From an uncultured Pseudomonas sp. (GTDB taxonomy: Bacteria; Pseudomonadota; Gammaproteobacteria; Pseudomonadales; Pseudomonadaceae): 64,000 nt of DNA. Under the pieces are notes generated by a model. It was not told the DNA's origin. It did no database searches and was given only the letters and a program-made list of their open reading frames with translations. This document shows, in pieces, positions 47,446 to 58,100 of the stretch. The stretch spans positions 53,915 to 117,914 of the forward strand of contig NZ_CAMPHI010000012.1 of the NCBI RefSeq assembly GCF_946885955.1. Reading direction: 5' to 3'. The first letter of the stretch is position 1; each line of letters begins with the position of its first letter. Made by a program: the position numbers and the translations under genes.

Positions 47446-47535
47446 CCGGCACGACCTAACAAGGGGCTTCTCATGGGCGCAAGATAAGCCCCGCGTGAAC
47501 GTTTGCCCAGTCTATTTTCCTGCGCAAAACTGTGC

Positions 47536-48468
47536 TCAGTCCGGCGTCTTGTCGAGCTTCTTTTCCTGCGCCGTAACGTGCTGGCAGATTTCGATGATTT
47601 GCTCGCGCATCCAGCGGTTGGCCGGGTCCTGGTCGGTGCTTTCATGCCAGTACAAGTGGGTTTCCAGCGCCGGCACATCATTCACCGGCAGCTGCACGTA
47701 GTGCAGTTCGTTGCGCCGGGCGAAGCGCTCCGGCACGGTCATCACCAGATCAGTGCTCTGCATCACCGTGGAAGCCATCAGATAGTGCTGCGAACGCAAT
47801 GCCACGCGGCGTTGCAAACCCATCTTGCCCAGCGATAGATCGATATAGCCCAGGCCGCTACGGCGACTGGAGATATGGATATGGGTCAGGGACAGGTATT
47901 CGTCCAGGCTTATCTTGTCCTTGGCCAGCGGGTGGCCTTTACGCATGGCGCAGACGTAACGGTCTTCCATGAGCTTGACGTGGCGCACCTGGGGGTCGGT
48001 ATTGAGCGGTGCGTCGACGGCAAAGTCCAGGCGCCCGGCCGCCAGTTCCTTGGTGGTATCGCGGCGGCGCGACAGCATGCTCTCGATCGTCACCTGGGGC
48101 GCCAGGCGGCGCAGACGCTGGAATAAGGGCGGTAGCACCACGGCCTCGGTGAGGTCGGTCATGCTGATGCGATAAGTCTTGTTCGCCTGGGAGGGCGTGA
48201 AGGTGCGGCTTTCCTGCACCGAGATGCGCAATTGCTGTAGTGCGGTACGCACCGGGCCGATGATGTTCTGCGCCATGGGCGTCGGCACCATGCCTTGCGC
48301 GGTGCGCACGAACAGCGGGTCGTTGAAGGTTTCGCGCAAACGGGCGAGGGCGTTGGAAACCGCCGGCTGGGTGATGCCGACGATCTGTCCGGCACGGGTC
48401 AGATTGGCTTCGGTGTAGATGGCGTCGAAGACGATGAAGAGATTCAGGTCGACCTTGTTGAGATTCAT
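47536..48468 (-). CDS. LysR-family regulator (NodD/PcpR-like group)
   Basis: A LysR-type regulator (310 aa) opening MNLNKVDLNLFIVFDAIY, with the helix-turn-helix in ANLTRAGQIVGITQPAVSNA and a C-terminal effector domain. The N-terminal signature is typical of the NodD/NahR/LeuO branch. It is divergent from an acyl-CoA dehydrogenase gene across 159 bases and so probably controls it. Confidence 0.9.
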   Translation of the reverse strand: MNLNKVDLNLFIVFDAIYTEANLTRAGQIVGITQPAVSNALARLRETFNDPLFVRTAQGMVPTPMAQNIIGPVRTALQQLRISVQESRTFTPSQANKTYRISMTDLTEAVVLPPLFQRLRRLAPQVTIESMLSRRRDTTKELAAGRLDFAVDAPLNTDPQVRHVKLMEDRYVCAMRKGHPLAKDKISLDEYLSLTHIHISSRRSGLGYIDLSLGKMGLQRRVALRSQHYLMASTVMQSTDLVMTVPERFARRNELHYVQLPVNDVPALETHLYWHESTDQDPANRWMREQIIEICQHVTAQEKKLDKTPD

Positions 48469-48503
48469 GCCAAGCGCGCTCCGAGGGTTGTCCGCATCAG
48501 TGA

Positions 48504-48519
48504 ATCATATATCGGTGAT
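48504..48519. promoter_or_regulatory. LysR-type binding-site candidate
   Basis: ATCATATATCGGTGAT, with ATCA/TGAT ends, lies in the divergent gap between the LysR gene and the acyl-CoA dehydrogenase gene, 35 bases from the LysR start. Length and symmetry suit a LysR-type box, but the match is loose. Confidence 0.35.
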
Positions 48520-48627
48520 GAATGTTTATACACGACGAAAATAGGTTAGATAAATCCAAACCCCTGATCTAGCATCCTCACCACATCGAAAAAAACTTCA
48601 CCAGACACCCCAAGAAGGTAGCCCATC

Positions 48628-49839
48628 ATGGATTTCGCCTACTCCCCCAAAGTTCAGGACCTGCGCCAGCGCGTCAGCGCGTTTATGGAGACCCACGTCT
48701 ATCCCGCCGAAGCGATTTTCGAGCAGCAGGTCAACGAGGGGGACCGCTGGCAGCCGACAGCGATCATGGAAGAACTGAAAACCAAAGCGAAAGCCGAAGG
48801 CCTGTGGAACCTGTTCCTGCCGGACTCGGAACTGGGCGCCGGCCTGACCAATACCGAATACGCCCCCCTGGCGGAAATCATGGGCAGCTCGCTGATCGGC
48901 GCCGAGCCGTTCAACTGCGCGGCACCCGACACCGGCAACATGGAAGTGCTGGTGCGCTACGCCAACGAGGCGCAGAAGGAGCAATGGCTCAAGCCGCTGC
49001 TCAGTGGCGATATCCGCTCGGCCTTCGCCATGACCGAGCCGGGCGTGGCATCAAGCGACGCCACCAATATGGAAGCCAACGCCCGTCGCGAGGGTGACGA
49101 GTGGGTGATCAATGGCCGCAAGTGGTGGACCTCAGGCGCCTGCGATCCGCGCTGCAAGATCATGATTTTCATGGGGCTGACCAACCCCGACGCGCCGCGC
49201 CACCAGCAGCACTCGATGATTCTGGTGCCGATGGATGCGCCGGGCGTGAAAGTGATACGTCCGCTGCCGGTATTCGGCTATGACGACGCGCCCCACGGCC
49301 ACGCCGAAGTGCTGTTCGAAAACGTCCGGGTGCCCTACGAGAACGTACTGCTGGGCGAAGGCCGCGGTTTCGAGATCGCCCAGGGTCGCCTCGGCCCGGG
49401 CCGGATTCACCACTGCATGCGTTCGATCGGCATGGCCGAGCGCGCGTTGAAGCTGATGTGTCAGCGCGCGGTCAGTCGCACCGCCTTCGGCAAACCGCTG
49501 GCGCGCCTGGGTGGCAACATCGACCACATCGCCGACTCGCGCATGGAGATCAACATGGCTCGCCTGTTGACGCTCAACGCCGCCTATATGATGGACACCG
49601 TCGGCAACAAGATCGCGGCCAGCGAGATTGCCCAGATCAAGGTGGTGGCACCGAATGTGGCGCTCAAGGTGATCGATCGTGCGATCCAGATCCACGGCGG
49701 CGCCGGCGTCTCCAACGACTTCCCGCTGGCCTACTGGTACGCCATGCAACGGACCCTGCGTCTGGCCGACGGCCCGGATGAAGTGCACCGCATGGCCATC
49801 GGCAAGTTCGAGATCGGCAAGTACATGTCAGCTCACTGA
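48628..49839 (+). CDS. Acyl-CoA dehydrogenase, ACAD10/11-like
   Basis: An FAD-dependent acyl-CoA dehydrogenase (403 aa). The motifs [36 protein letters not shown] and [20 protein letters not shown] place it in the group that forms the C-terminal half of animal ACAD10/ACAD11 and includes LvaC-type enzymes of 4-hydroxyacid metabolism. The predicted catalytic residue position was not checked. It is monocistronic: LysR gene divergent, terminator after it. AAGGTAG precedes the ATG. Confidence 0.88.
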   Translation: MDFAYSPKVQDLRQRVSAFMETHVYPAEAIFEQQVNEGDRWQPTAIMEELKTKAKAEGLWNLFLPDSELGAGLTNTEYAPLAEIMGSSLIGAEPFNCAAPDTGNMEVLVRYANEAQKEQWLKPLLSGDIRSAFAMTEPGVASSDATNMEANARREGDEWVINGRKWWTSGACDPRCKIMIFMGLTNPDAPRHQQHSMILVPMDAPGVKVIRPLPVFGYDDAPHGHAEVLFENVRVPYENVLLGEGRGFEIAQGRLGPGRIHHCMRSIGMAERALKLMCQRAVSRTAFGKPLARLGGNIDHIADSRMEINMARLLTLNAAYMMDTVGNKIAASEIAQIKVVAPNVALKVIDRAIQIHGGAGVSNDFPLAYWYAMQRTLRLADGPDEVHRMAIGKFEIGKYMSAH

Positions 49840-49857
49840 TAGCACAGGTAAAACCAA

Positions 49858-49881
49858 CAAGGCCCGCATTTGCGGGCCTTG
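49858..49881. terminator. Bidirectional terminator
   Basis: CAAGGCCCGCA-tt-TGCGGGCCTTG is a perfect 11-bp stem between the acyl-CoA dehydrogenase stop (plus) and the 75-aa gene stop (minus). T-rich stretches on both sides are short. Confidence 0.75.
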
Positions 49882-49887
49882 TCGTTA

Positions 49888-50115
49888 TCAGCTTCTGCTG
49901 TCGGCGTTATCCGTATCGGCCTGATGCTGCAGCCAGCTCAGACGCAAATGCAGCTGCGCGGCAAAGGCCCTGGCGGCCAGTTCCTCGTGAAAGGTCAGGG
50001 CGCGCCGGCCAATACGCACCAACCAGAACAGGCGGTCGCCTCTCTGCCGGGCTTCGATCTGAACGTCGGGCTGTATCAATTGGTTTGTTGACCCTATCGG
50101 TTTCGCCCTCTGCAT
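49888..50115 (-). CDS. Small conserved-looking protein of unknown function
   Basis: A 75-aa protein from an ATG at 50115: MQRAKPIGSTNQLIQPDVQI, then EARQRGDRLFWLVRIGRRAL and a helical tail. No membrane span and no domain that I recognise. Its stop is placed 7 bases before a strong hairpin on its own strand, which favours a real gene. The ribosome site is weak. A longer frame to 50268 overlaps the neighbouring gene and is less likely. Confidence 0.55.
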   Translation of the reverse strand: MQRAKPIGSTNQLIQPDVQIEARQRGDRLFWLVRIGRRALTFHEELAARAFAAQLHLRLSWLQHQADTDNADSRS

Positions 50116-50212
50116 GAGGGAACTCTCGTACAAGCCTAGCGAAGAAATGCGCGGCAAGCGACCCTGCGCGCGCATGCAGCGCCGTGTCAGGAGCGGAATC
50201 CGTGGGTGATGT

Positions 50213-51595
50213 TCAATAAACCCAGACTTCGACCCGACGATTCTTGATCCGGCCGCCGTCCGCGTCATTCGCCGCTACCGGCAACTCTTCGCCAAGCCCG
50301 GTGATCTGGCGAAAGATCACGCCCTCCCTGGCCAGTTCTCGACGGACCGCCATGGCCCGCAATTTGGACAGCAGCTTGGCGCGCGCCGGATCGGTTTTGG
50401 TATCGCCAAAGCCGACCAGCACGACCTTCTGCTTCATCTTGTCGTGCTCCCTGAGGTAGGCGAGCACCCGCTCGATGTCTCTCAAGGCCTTGTTGTCGAG
50501 GCTGGAGCTGCCTTCCTGAAAGCGGAAGTTGACCGACAGGCGTTGCGCCTCGCGAGTCAGTTCCTGGTAGCTTGCCGGCATGCCAGCGTTGGCACTGATA
50601 TGCACCGCTTGTACGGTCTGCGAGATAAATCCGTTCTGGTCGACGATCGCCTGGCCGCGCGGGCTGTGGGCGAACTTCACCAGGGCTTGTCCCCAGGGGT
50701 TTTGCATATCCGGCCGGTTATACAGGAACAGGCGTCGCGACAGCGGATAGTCCTCGGTGGCGATCAGCGTCACGCTCGGCGGCATTGCTTGGGATTCGCC
50801 AACGGAGATCGCCACCGCCTTCGCCTGGCGGATCGACGGCAGGCCGACAAAGCCGATACCACGGCTGTCGCGGCTGACCAGGTCGGAAAGCTGGTCGTTG
50901 GACTCATAGCGTTTTGCCGCACTGCTCAGGCTTTTGCCATTGGCGCTCAGGACCAACTCCTTGAAGGTGTCGTAAGTGCCGGAGTTGTCATCGCGGGCAT
51001 ACAGGTTGATGGCGCCCGGCGTACCGCCGAGGTCGGCCCAGTCGGTTATTTCGCCGGCGAAAATCTGTGCCACCTGCTCACTGCTCAGGGCGCCGAGTGG
51101 ATTGCTCGGATGGAGGATGATCGCCAGGCCGTCGAGGGCGATAATCTGCTCGGCCTGGCGGCTTCTCAAGTCGCCCAGGCCCGCCAGCTCCTGCGCTTCG
51201 CTGTCCTTGATCGGCCGTGAGGCCGCAGCGAGGTCGGCGCTGCCGTTTTTCAACCCGACGAACCCCGTTCCCGAGCCGTGGGCGGCCACCTCGATGGTCA
51301 CGCTACGGCCTTCGGCGGTTAGCCCGGTGACCTTCTGTTCGTTCTCGGTCGCGCCGGGCTCGATGCGAATGGCGTGCAGGCCCTGTTCCTCGAACAGGCC
51401 CTTGACCAACGCCGGACCGAGCTGCGCGCCAATCGTATTGGAGCCTTGAATACGCAGGGCGATGCTGTTATCGGTGGGGATCGGCAAGGCGGCGAAGGCG
51501 GCCGCAGGCAAAAGCTGACAAGCGCTTGCCAATGCCAGCATAGCGAGGGTACGGCTCCAGGTTTCACGAGCGCGAATGGACGGGGCGCACAGCAT
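50213..51595 (-). CDS. PstS-like phosphate-binding domain fused to OmpA C-terminal domain
   Basis: A 460-aa envelope protein. After a signal peptide (residues 1-~35) comes a PstS-like domain (~40-320; GSNTIGAQLGPALV, AHGSGTGFVGLKNGSADLAAASR, DDNSGTYDTFKELV) and an OmpA-like peptidoglycan-binding domain (~345-460; FRFQEGSSSLDNKALRDIERV ... LVGFGDTKTDPARAKLLSKLRA, GGRIKNRRVEVWVY). It would hold a phosphate-type binding protein on the cell wall. A PHO box lies 50 bases upstream of the start. No pst genes are nearby. Confidence 0.9.
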   Translation of the reverse strand: MLCAPSIRARETWSRTLAMLALASACQLLPAAAFAALPIPTDNSIALRIQGSNTIGAQLGPALVKGLFEEQGLHAIRIEPGATENEQKVTGLTAEGRSVTIEVAAHGSGTGFVGLKNGSADLAAASRPIKDSEAQELAGLGDLRSRQAEQIIALDGLAIILHPSNPLGALSSEQVAQIFAGEITDWADLGGTPGAINLYARDDNSGTYDTFKELVLSANGKSLSSAAKRYESNDQLSDLVSRDSRGIGFVGLPSIRQAKAVAISVGESQAMPPSVTLIATEDYPLSRRLFLYNRPDMQNPWGQALVKFAHSPRGQAIVDQNGFISQTVQAVHISANAGMPASYQELTREAQRLSVNFRFQEGSSSLDNKALRDIERVLAYLREHDKMKQKVVLVGFGDTKTDPARAKLLSKLRAMAVRRELAREGVIFRQITGLGEELPVAANDADGGRIKNRRVEVWVY

Positions 51596-51644
51596 GCGTC
51601 AAACACCTTCTAGGGAAAAGTGCGGCGACGATAAGACAAAAAGA

Positions 51645-51662
51645 TGACTGTTATATGACAGT
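51645..51662 (-). promoter_or_regulatory. PHO box
   Basis: On the minus strand CTGTCATATAACAGTCAT matches the PhoB consensus CTGTCAT-4-CTGTCAT with a single mismatch in the second repeat and an A/T spacer. It lies 50 bases upstream of the PstS-OmpA start in the right orientation, so that gene is expected to be induced by phosphate starvation. Confidence 0.85.
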
Positions 51663-51678
51663 GGGCGCCAGTTGACGG

Positions 51679-51696
51679 CCCCGCTCAGGCGGGGCG
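51679..51696 (-). terminator. GC hairpin after xthA
   Basis: GCCCCGC-tcag-GCGGGGC is a perfect 7-bp stem 53 bases past the xthA stop. No U-tract follows on the minus strand, so its role as a terminator is uncertain. Confidence 0.35.
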
Positions 51697-51748
51697 AAAC
51701 CATTAGCCCAAGCGGGGCGGGGTGCAGCGGCGTACGTTCGGTTGGCCT

Positions 51749-52561
51749 TCAGCTCAACTCCAGCCAGATCGGTGCATGATCGGAAGGCTTTTCCATCCCG
51801 CGCAGCTCGTAGTCGATGCCGGCGTCCTTGATCCGTGCCTGCAAAGCTTCGGAGGCGAGGATGACGTCGATGCGCAGGCCACGTTTGGGCTCGTCCTCGA
51901 AACCACGGCTGCGGTAGTCGAACCAACTGAAGCGATCGGCGACCGCCGGGTTGAGGTGGCGGAAACTGTCGACCAGACCCCAGGCTTTCAGAGTCGCCAA
52001 CCATTCGCGCTCCTCCGGCAGAAAACTGCATTTACCGGTGCGCAACCAGCGCTTGCGGTTCTCGTCGCCAATGCCGATATCGCAGTCCTCCGGGGAGATA
52101 TTGATGTCGCCCATCACCACCAACGCCTGGTCGGGCTGGAACTGGTTCAGGAGCAAGCGCTGCAAGTCGGCATAGAAGCGCTGTTTGGCGGGGAACTTCA
52201 CCGGGTGGTCGCGGCTTTCGCCCTGAGGGAAGTAACCGTTCATTACGGTCACCGGGTTGCCGTCTGCATCGGCGAAGGTGCCGTAGATAAAACGACGTTG
52301 GGATTCTTCGCCGTCGTCGGGGAAGCCCTTGTACAGGCTCAACGGCGCCTGGCGCGAGAGCAGGGCGACACCGTAATGACCTTTCTGACCGTGGTAGTGG
52401 ACGTGATAACCGAGTTGGCGGATCTCCGCCTCGGGGAACTGCTCGTCAGACACCTTGGTCTCTTGCAGGCCGATCACATCGGGCTGGTGTTTCTCGATCA
52501 GCGCCGCCAATTGATGAGGGCGCGCCCGCAGGCCGTTGATATTGAAGGAGACGATCTTCAT
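51749..52561 (-). CDS. xthA: Exodeoxyribonuclease III
   Basis: The major AP endonuclease/3'-5' exonuclease (270 aa) of base-excision repair. Endonuclease/exonuclease/phosphatase-fold motifs are intact: [14 protein letters not shown] (metal-binding Asn), IGLQETKV (Glu), [14 protein letters not shown] (Asp/Asn), [10 protein letters not shown] and the final [11 protein letters not shown] (Asp-His). Standard length. It is divergent from the GNAT gene across 157 bases. Confidence 0.95.
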   Translation of the reverse strand: MKIVSFNINGLRARPHQLAALIEKHQPDVIGLQETKVSDEQFPEAEIRQLGYHVHYHGQKGHYGVALLSRQAPLSLYKGFPDDGEESQRRFIYGTFADADGNPVTVMNGYFPQGESRDHPVKFPAKQRFYADLQRLLLNQFQPDQALVVMGDINISPEDCDIGIGDENRKRWLRTGKCSFLPEEREWLATLKAWGLVDSFRHLNPAVADRFSWFDYRSRGFEDEPKRGLRIDVILASEALQARIKDAGIDYELRGMEKPSDHAPIWLELS

Positions 52562-52718
52562 GGGCAGCTAGTCCTGAGGCCTGATTCGACAAGGTTGCGA
52601 TGCTAGCCGATCCGCGAGGCATACGGCCAGTTCTAGCGGGCGGGCGAATGCAGTGCTAGGGTGCTTTCAGGCCCGATACCAATAAAAAAGACAATAGAAA
52701 AAAGCCGAGGTCATGACC

Positions 52719-53360
52719 ATGCCGCATCGTACCGCTGAAATCCGTATGCTCGACGGGGGCTATGCCCGCGAGGCCCGCTCGCTGCTGTACCACGCCTACC
52801 GCCACGAACCCACCTTCGCCTATTTGTTCGAAGCCGAGCGTCCCGGCTACGACCAACGCGTGCGCGCCACGGTGCGCGAGCTGGTGCAGCAGCATTTTCG
52901 CGAGGATTTGCCGGCCATTGGCCTGCTTATCGACGACCGCCTGATCGGCATGACCTTGATCGCTCCACCGCAACGACGCCTGGATATCACCGAGAGCTGG
53001 GCCTGGCGCATGCGCATGTTGCTGACCGCCGGTTTTCGTTGTACCAAACGCTACCTCGAATACCATGACGCGGTACTTTCCTGCCTGCCGCCAGGCCCCT
53101 ATCACCTGCTGCCATTGCTGGGGGTGCATCCTGAATTTCAGGGCCAGCACTACGGCGAACAACTGCTCGAAGCGCTACACGAATGGTGCGCCAAGGACGG
53201 CAGTTCGCAGGGTGTGGTGCTCGACACCGGTAACGCGCGCTACCTGGATTTCTACAAGCGCCAAGGCTACGAAGAGGTCGGCGAGGTGGCGGTGGGGCCG
53301 ATCATCGAGCACGTGTTTTTCCATCCCAACCCACAGCCGATACTCAAGGCCAGCGCGTGA
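52719..53360 (+). CDS. GNAT-family N-acetyltransferase
   Basis: A 213-aa GNAT-fold protein. The acetyl-CoA pyrophosphate loop is seen as LGVHPEFQGQHYGEQLLEAL (~136-155) and the C-terminal strand as LDFYKRQGYEEVGE. The ATG at 52719 is 8 bases from GAGG; the ATG two codons before it lies too close. The acceptor substrate is unknown. It precedes tamA by 89 bases in the same direction. Confidence 0.85.
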   Translation: MPHRTAEIRMLDGGYAREARSLLYHAYRHEPTFAYLFEAERPGYDQRVRATVRELVQQHFREDLPAIGLLIDDRLIGMTLIAPPQRRLDITESWAWRMRMLLTAGFRCTKRYLEYHDAVLSCLPPGPYHLLPLLGVHPEFQGQHYGEQLLEALHEWCAKDGSSQGVVLDTGNARYLDFYKRQGYEEVGEVAVGPIIEHVFFHPNPQPILKASA

Positions 53361-53449
53361 GCGGAGCCCCGACAGGTTTGTAATAAAGGGTAACGCTGTA
53401 CCGCGCCGCAGGCTCTATTCCGGCATTTGGCTCGTGTTAGCATGCCCCC

Positions 53450-55177
53450 ATGACTGTGTCTGGCTCACTGTGCGCGGCTCTCGCGCTTGTATTGTTCAGC
53501 GCCTCTGCACTTGCAGAAGCGCGTCTGCAGGTGCGCGTGCAACCCGCCAATGGCGCCCTGAAGAAAAATGTCGAAGGTTATATCGGCAGCCTGGAGGACC
53601 GGGATGTCGATGATCTGCAGCGTTATCGTCTGACCGCCGAGGCGCAGGCCAGCAAAGCCTTGCAGGCCCTTGGCTATTACCAGGCGCAAATCAGTAGCTC
53701 AGTCACCACCACCGAGCCGCCCCAGTTGATACTCGATATCGTGCCCGGCGAGCCCGTGCATCTGCGCGAAGTCGAGGTGCGCATCAGCGGTCCGGCTGAA
53801 CAGTTGTCGGCCTTTCGTCTGCCGCCTTCTGCCCGCATGGAACCCGGCGACGTCCTCAATCATGGGCGCTACGAGGCGGCCAAACGGCATATTCAGAACC
53901 AGGCTTCGCGCTACGGTTTTTTCGCTGGTCGCTTTACCCGGCAGCAGCTGCGTATCGATCCCCAGGGCGGCGTCGCCGACATCGAACTCGCCTACGAAAG
54001 CGGCCCGCGCTACCACATGGGCGAGGTGACGTTTAACGCCGATACACCTTTCGACGAGTCGCTGCTGCAGCGCATGGTGCCCTTCGACGCGGGCGCACCC
54101 TATGACGCCGAACTGATCGCCGAGCTGCATCAGGCGTTGCGCTCCAGCGGCTATTTCGAATCGGTGCGGGTCGATGCCGATCCTCTCCCCGCGCAGGGGC
54201 AGAGCATACCTGTTGCGGTGCAACTGCAAGCCCGCGAGCCACGCAGCGTGGCGTTCGGCCTGGGGTTCGCGACCGACGTCGGGCCGCGTGGCAGGGCCAA
54301 CTGGACCCGTCACTGGGTCAATCCGCAGGGCCATAGCTACGGCGCCGAGCTGGAGCTTTCCGCACCGCAGCAGAATGTCGGGCTGTGGTATGACATTCCC
54401 GGCGATCCGCCATTGACCGACAAACTGCGTTTCGCCGGTGGTTATCAGGCCGAAGACCTGGCCGACACCGACAGCCGCAGCCGTCTGCTCAAGCTCGGCC
54501 CGGAATGGCATAGCCAGCTCGACAACGGCTGGCTGCGGATCCTGTCGCTGAGGTGGCAACGTGAAGAGTACGAGCTGGGCGATGACGCCGGCCTGAGCAC
54601 CTTGCTGCTGCCCGGCGTCAGCTATTCCTATCTGCGCAGCGACAACCCGCTCGACCCCAACTACGGCTACCGTTTGCAATTCGATCTGGCGGTCGCCAAG
54701 GAAGGTCTGCTATCGGATGCCGATGTGGTGCATGGCAACGTCCTGCTCAAGGGGCTTACCACGCTCGCGCGGCGCCACCGGTTTCTTGGCCGGGTGCAGT
54801 TCGGCGGCACCGAATCCAACGGTTTCAGCGCAGTGCCGCCGTCTTTGCGGTTCTTTGCCGGCGGTGATCAGAGCGTACGCGGCTACGACTATCAGAGCCT
54901 GTCCCCGGTCAACAATCAGGACGACAAGATCGGCGGGCACTACCTGTTCGCCGCCAGCGTGGAATACCAATACAGCTTCGCCGAGCGGTGGCGCGTTGCG
55001 ACCTTCTACGACCAGGGCAATGCCTTCAATTCGCTCAGCGCGCCGTCGCTAAAAAGCGCCGTGGGTGTCGGCGTGCGCTGGGTTTCGCCGGTCGGCCCGC
55101 TGCGCCTGGACCTGGCCCACCCACTGGACGGCGAGGGCGGCGTACGCCTGCATTTCTCGATGGGGCCGGAATTGTGA
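53450..55177 (+). CDS. tamA: Translocation and assembly module protein TamA
   Basis: An Omp85-family outer-membrane protein (575 aa) with a signal peptide (1-~22), three POTRA domains (~25-270) and a 16-strand beta-barrel. The barrel carries the Omp85 loop motif RFFAGGDQSVRGYDYQSLSP near 465-485 and ends RLHFSMGPEL. TamA works with TamB in transport of proteins or lipids to the outer membrane. Its stop overlaps the tamB GTG (GTGA). Confidence 0.93.
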   Translation: MTVSGSLCAALALVLFSASALAEARLQVRVQPANGALKKNVEGYIGSLEDRDVDDLQRYRLTAEAQASKALQALGYYQAQISSSVTTTEPPQLILDIVPGEPVHLREVEVRISGPAEQLSAFRLPPSARMEPGDVLNHGRYEAAKRHIQNQASRYGFFAGRFTRQQLRIDPQGGVADIELAYESGPRYHMGEVTFNADTPFDESLLQRMVPFDAGAPYDAELIAELHQALRSSGYFESVRVDADPLPAQGQSIPVAVQLQAREPRSVAFGLGFATDVGPRGRANWTRHWVNPQGHSYGAELELSAPQQNVGLWYDIPGDPPLTDKLRFAGGYQAEDLADTDSRSRLLKLGPEWHSQLDNGWLRILSLRWQREEYELGDDAGLSTLLLPGVSYSYLRSDNPLDPNYGYRLQFDLAVAKEGLLSDADVVHGNVLLKGLTTLARRHRFLGRVQFGGTESNGFSAVPPSLRFFAGGDQSVRGYDYQSLSPVNNQDDKIGGHYLFAASVEYQYSFAERWRVATFYDQGNAFNSLSAPSLKSAVGVGVRWVSPVGPLRLDLAHPLDGEGGVRLHFSMGPEL

Positions 55178-58100
55178 GGCGCGCGCTCAGGCTCACGCTG
55201 TTTTGCTTGCTGCTGTTGATCCTGGTGTTGGCGGGCGGCGTTGCCTTCTTACTCGGCAGCCACGGCGCCAGCCGCTGGCTGCTGGAGCAAGTGCCGGGAT
55301 TGCAGGTGGAACAATTCGAAGGCCGCCTGGGCGGAAACTGGCGAGCGCAGCGCCTGCACTGGCAACAAGGTGCGACTGACGTCCTGGTCGAGGGCCTGGG
55401 TGTCGACTGGTCGCCAGCCTGCCTACTGCATCTGACCTTGTGCATCGAGCGGCTCGAGGCCGAGCGTATCGCCGTGAACCTGGCGCCAGGCGAAACGCCC
55501 AGCGACGACAGCACCACCACGCTGCCGGATATCCGCCTGCCGCTGGCGCTGGACCTGCAGCGGGTCGCCATCGACAGCCTGCTGATCGATGGCCAGGAGC
55601 AAGCGCGCGAGCTGCGCCTGAGCGGGCAATGGACGGCCAGCGGCTTGCAGATCGAGCAATTGCACGCACAGCGCGACGATATCGCCCTCGACCTGCACGG
55701 CAACCTTCAGGCCTACGCGACCTGGCCGCTCGATCTGCAAGGCGAGTTGAGTCTGCCGGCACCCGACGCCAAGCCCTGGCGCATCGCGCTGCAGATCAGT
55801 GGCGATGTCAGGCAAACACTGCTGCTGCAAGCCGACAGCAGCGGCTACCTGAACGGCCGGCTGACGGCCGAGACGCAACCATTGCTGGATGATTTGCCGG
55901 CCCGCGCGCAACTGCGGGTCGATGGCTTCAAGCCGGCTGCCGACTTGCCCGACAGTTTGCGGCTGAACGATCTGACGCTGGATCTCAAGGGCGACCTGGA
56001 TAACGGCTACCAGCTCAGCGGCAATGCCGAGCTGCCGGGCGAGGGCGGTGCCGTCGCGCTCAAGCTGCAGGGGCTGCTGGGCGCCCAGGGCGCGCGCATC
56101 GACGCATTGAGCCTGCGCGCAGGCCCGCAGCAGTACGTCGAACTCAGTTCGCAGCTGTCCTGGCAGGACGGTTTCAGCGCCGACAGCCACCTGCAATGGC
56201 AGGACTTTCCCTGGCGCCAGCTGTATCCCGGCGAGCCGCCAGCGGTCGAATTGCATACCCTGAGCGCTGACCTGAGTTACGCCGACGGCAATTACCTGGG
56301 CAACGTCGCAGCCGAATTGAACGGCCCGGCCGGCGCCTTCCAGATCAGCAGCCCGTTGAGTGGCGATCTGCAACAGCTGCATCTGCCCGATTTCCTTTTA
56401 CGTGCCGGTCAGGGCCGCGCCGAAGGCCAGGTGACCCTGGGTTTTGCCAAGGGCATACGCTGGGACGCCGAGCTGCAGCTGAAGGATTTCAATCCCGCCT
56501 ACTGGGTTGCCGAGCTGCCCGGCAGCCTGGCCGGACCGATCAGCAGCCATGGCGAACTGCTCGATGAACGGCTCAGCCTCGAGGCCACGCTTGCACTCGA
56601 CGGCCGGCTGCGCGCGCAGCCGACGAACCTGCATGCGCAGCTACAAGGCGCCGCGGAACAGTGGACGCTAGATGACCTGCGTTTACGCATGGGTGATAAC
56701 CGCATCAGCGGTAGGGCAACCCTGGGCGAGCAGATGCGCGGCCAGCTGGAGCTGGATCTGCCGCGGCTCGGCCAGCTATGGCCGGGGCTGCAAGGCCGTT
56801 TAAACGGCGCGTTCGAACTGCGCGGCAGCCTGCAGGCGCCCGCCGGGCAGCTGAACGCGCAGGGCCAGGGGCTCTCATTCGAGACCTCGCGCCTGCAACG
56901 GCTGCAACTGAACGCCAGCCTGGACGACCGGCAAAACGCGCAAATCGATCTGAGCGCCAGCGGGCTCGCCTTCGGCACCAGTCAACTGGGACAACTGAGC
57001 CTAAGCGGGCAGGGCGATTTGCAGCAACAGCGTCTGCAACTGGATCTCGACGGTCCGCTGCTGAAAACCACGCTGAACATCGCCGGCGGCATGCAGGGCG
57101 ACACCTGGCTCGGCCGCTTGAGCGATGCCAGCGTGCAGCTCGATGACCAGCGCTGGCGCTTGCAGCAAGCGGCGACGCTACGCCGCCAGGCCGATGGCAC
57201 GCTAACGCTGGGGGCGCATTGCTGGCGTGCCGGCGAGGCCAGTTTGTGCGCCGACGACCAGCGCCTGTTGCCGACCCCCGCTTTGCGCTATCGGCTGGCG
57301 GATTTTCCGCTCGACAGCCTGCAGCCCTGGCTGCCCGAGGATTTCGCCTGGCGCGGCCGGCTGGATGCCGAGGTCCGACTCGACCTGGCCGATAGCGGGC
57401 CGGACGGCACTATCCTGATCGATGCGGGCAGCGGCAGCTGGCGGGTTCGCGACCAGGACCGCTGGCTGGACTTCGCCTATGACCAGTTGCGCCTGGAGGC
57501 CCGCCTGACGCCTCAGTCGATCGATTCCACGCTGAATCTGAGCGGTCCGAAGATTGGAAGCCTGAGTCTGAACGCGCAACTCGACCCGCGACCGGCGCAC
57601 AAACCGTTGTCCGGAGCGTTTCGCTTGCAGGGTGTCGAGTTGGCATTGGCCCGGCCATTCCTGCCCATGGTCGAACACCTGGGTGGGCAGTTGAACGGGA
57701 GTGGCAGCCTTGGCGGCACTCTGACCGAGCCGCGTGTCGACGGCCGCCTGAACCTCGCCAAAGGCGTGATATCCGGTGCGCAACTGCCGACGCAGGTCGA
57801 AGACCTCGAGCTGAATGCCCGAATCGCAGGGGAGAGCCTGCAACTCGACGGCCAATGGCGCAGCGGCGAAAGCGGTAACGGCCGGCTCGACGGCAGACTC
57901 GACTGGGAGTCCGCGGTGGCGGGCGAGCTGCACATCACCGGGAGTCGCCTGCCGGTCAATTTCGAGCCCTATGTCGATGTCGAAATCGCGCCGGATCTGC
58001 GCGTTAAGCTGGCCGACCAGCATCTGTCGGTCAGCGGCGAGTTGGCGATACCACGTGGCGATATCACCGTTCGCGAGCTGCCGCCGTCCACCGTCAAGGT

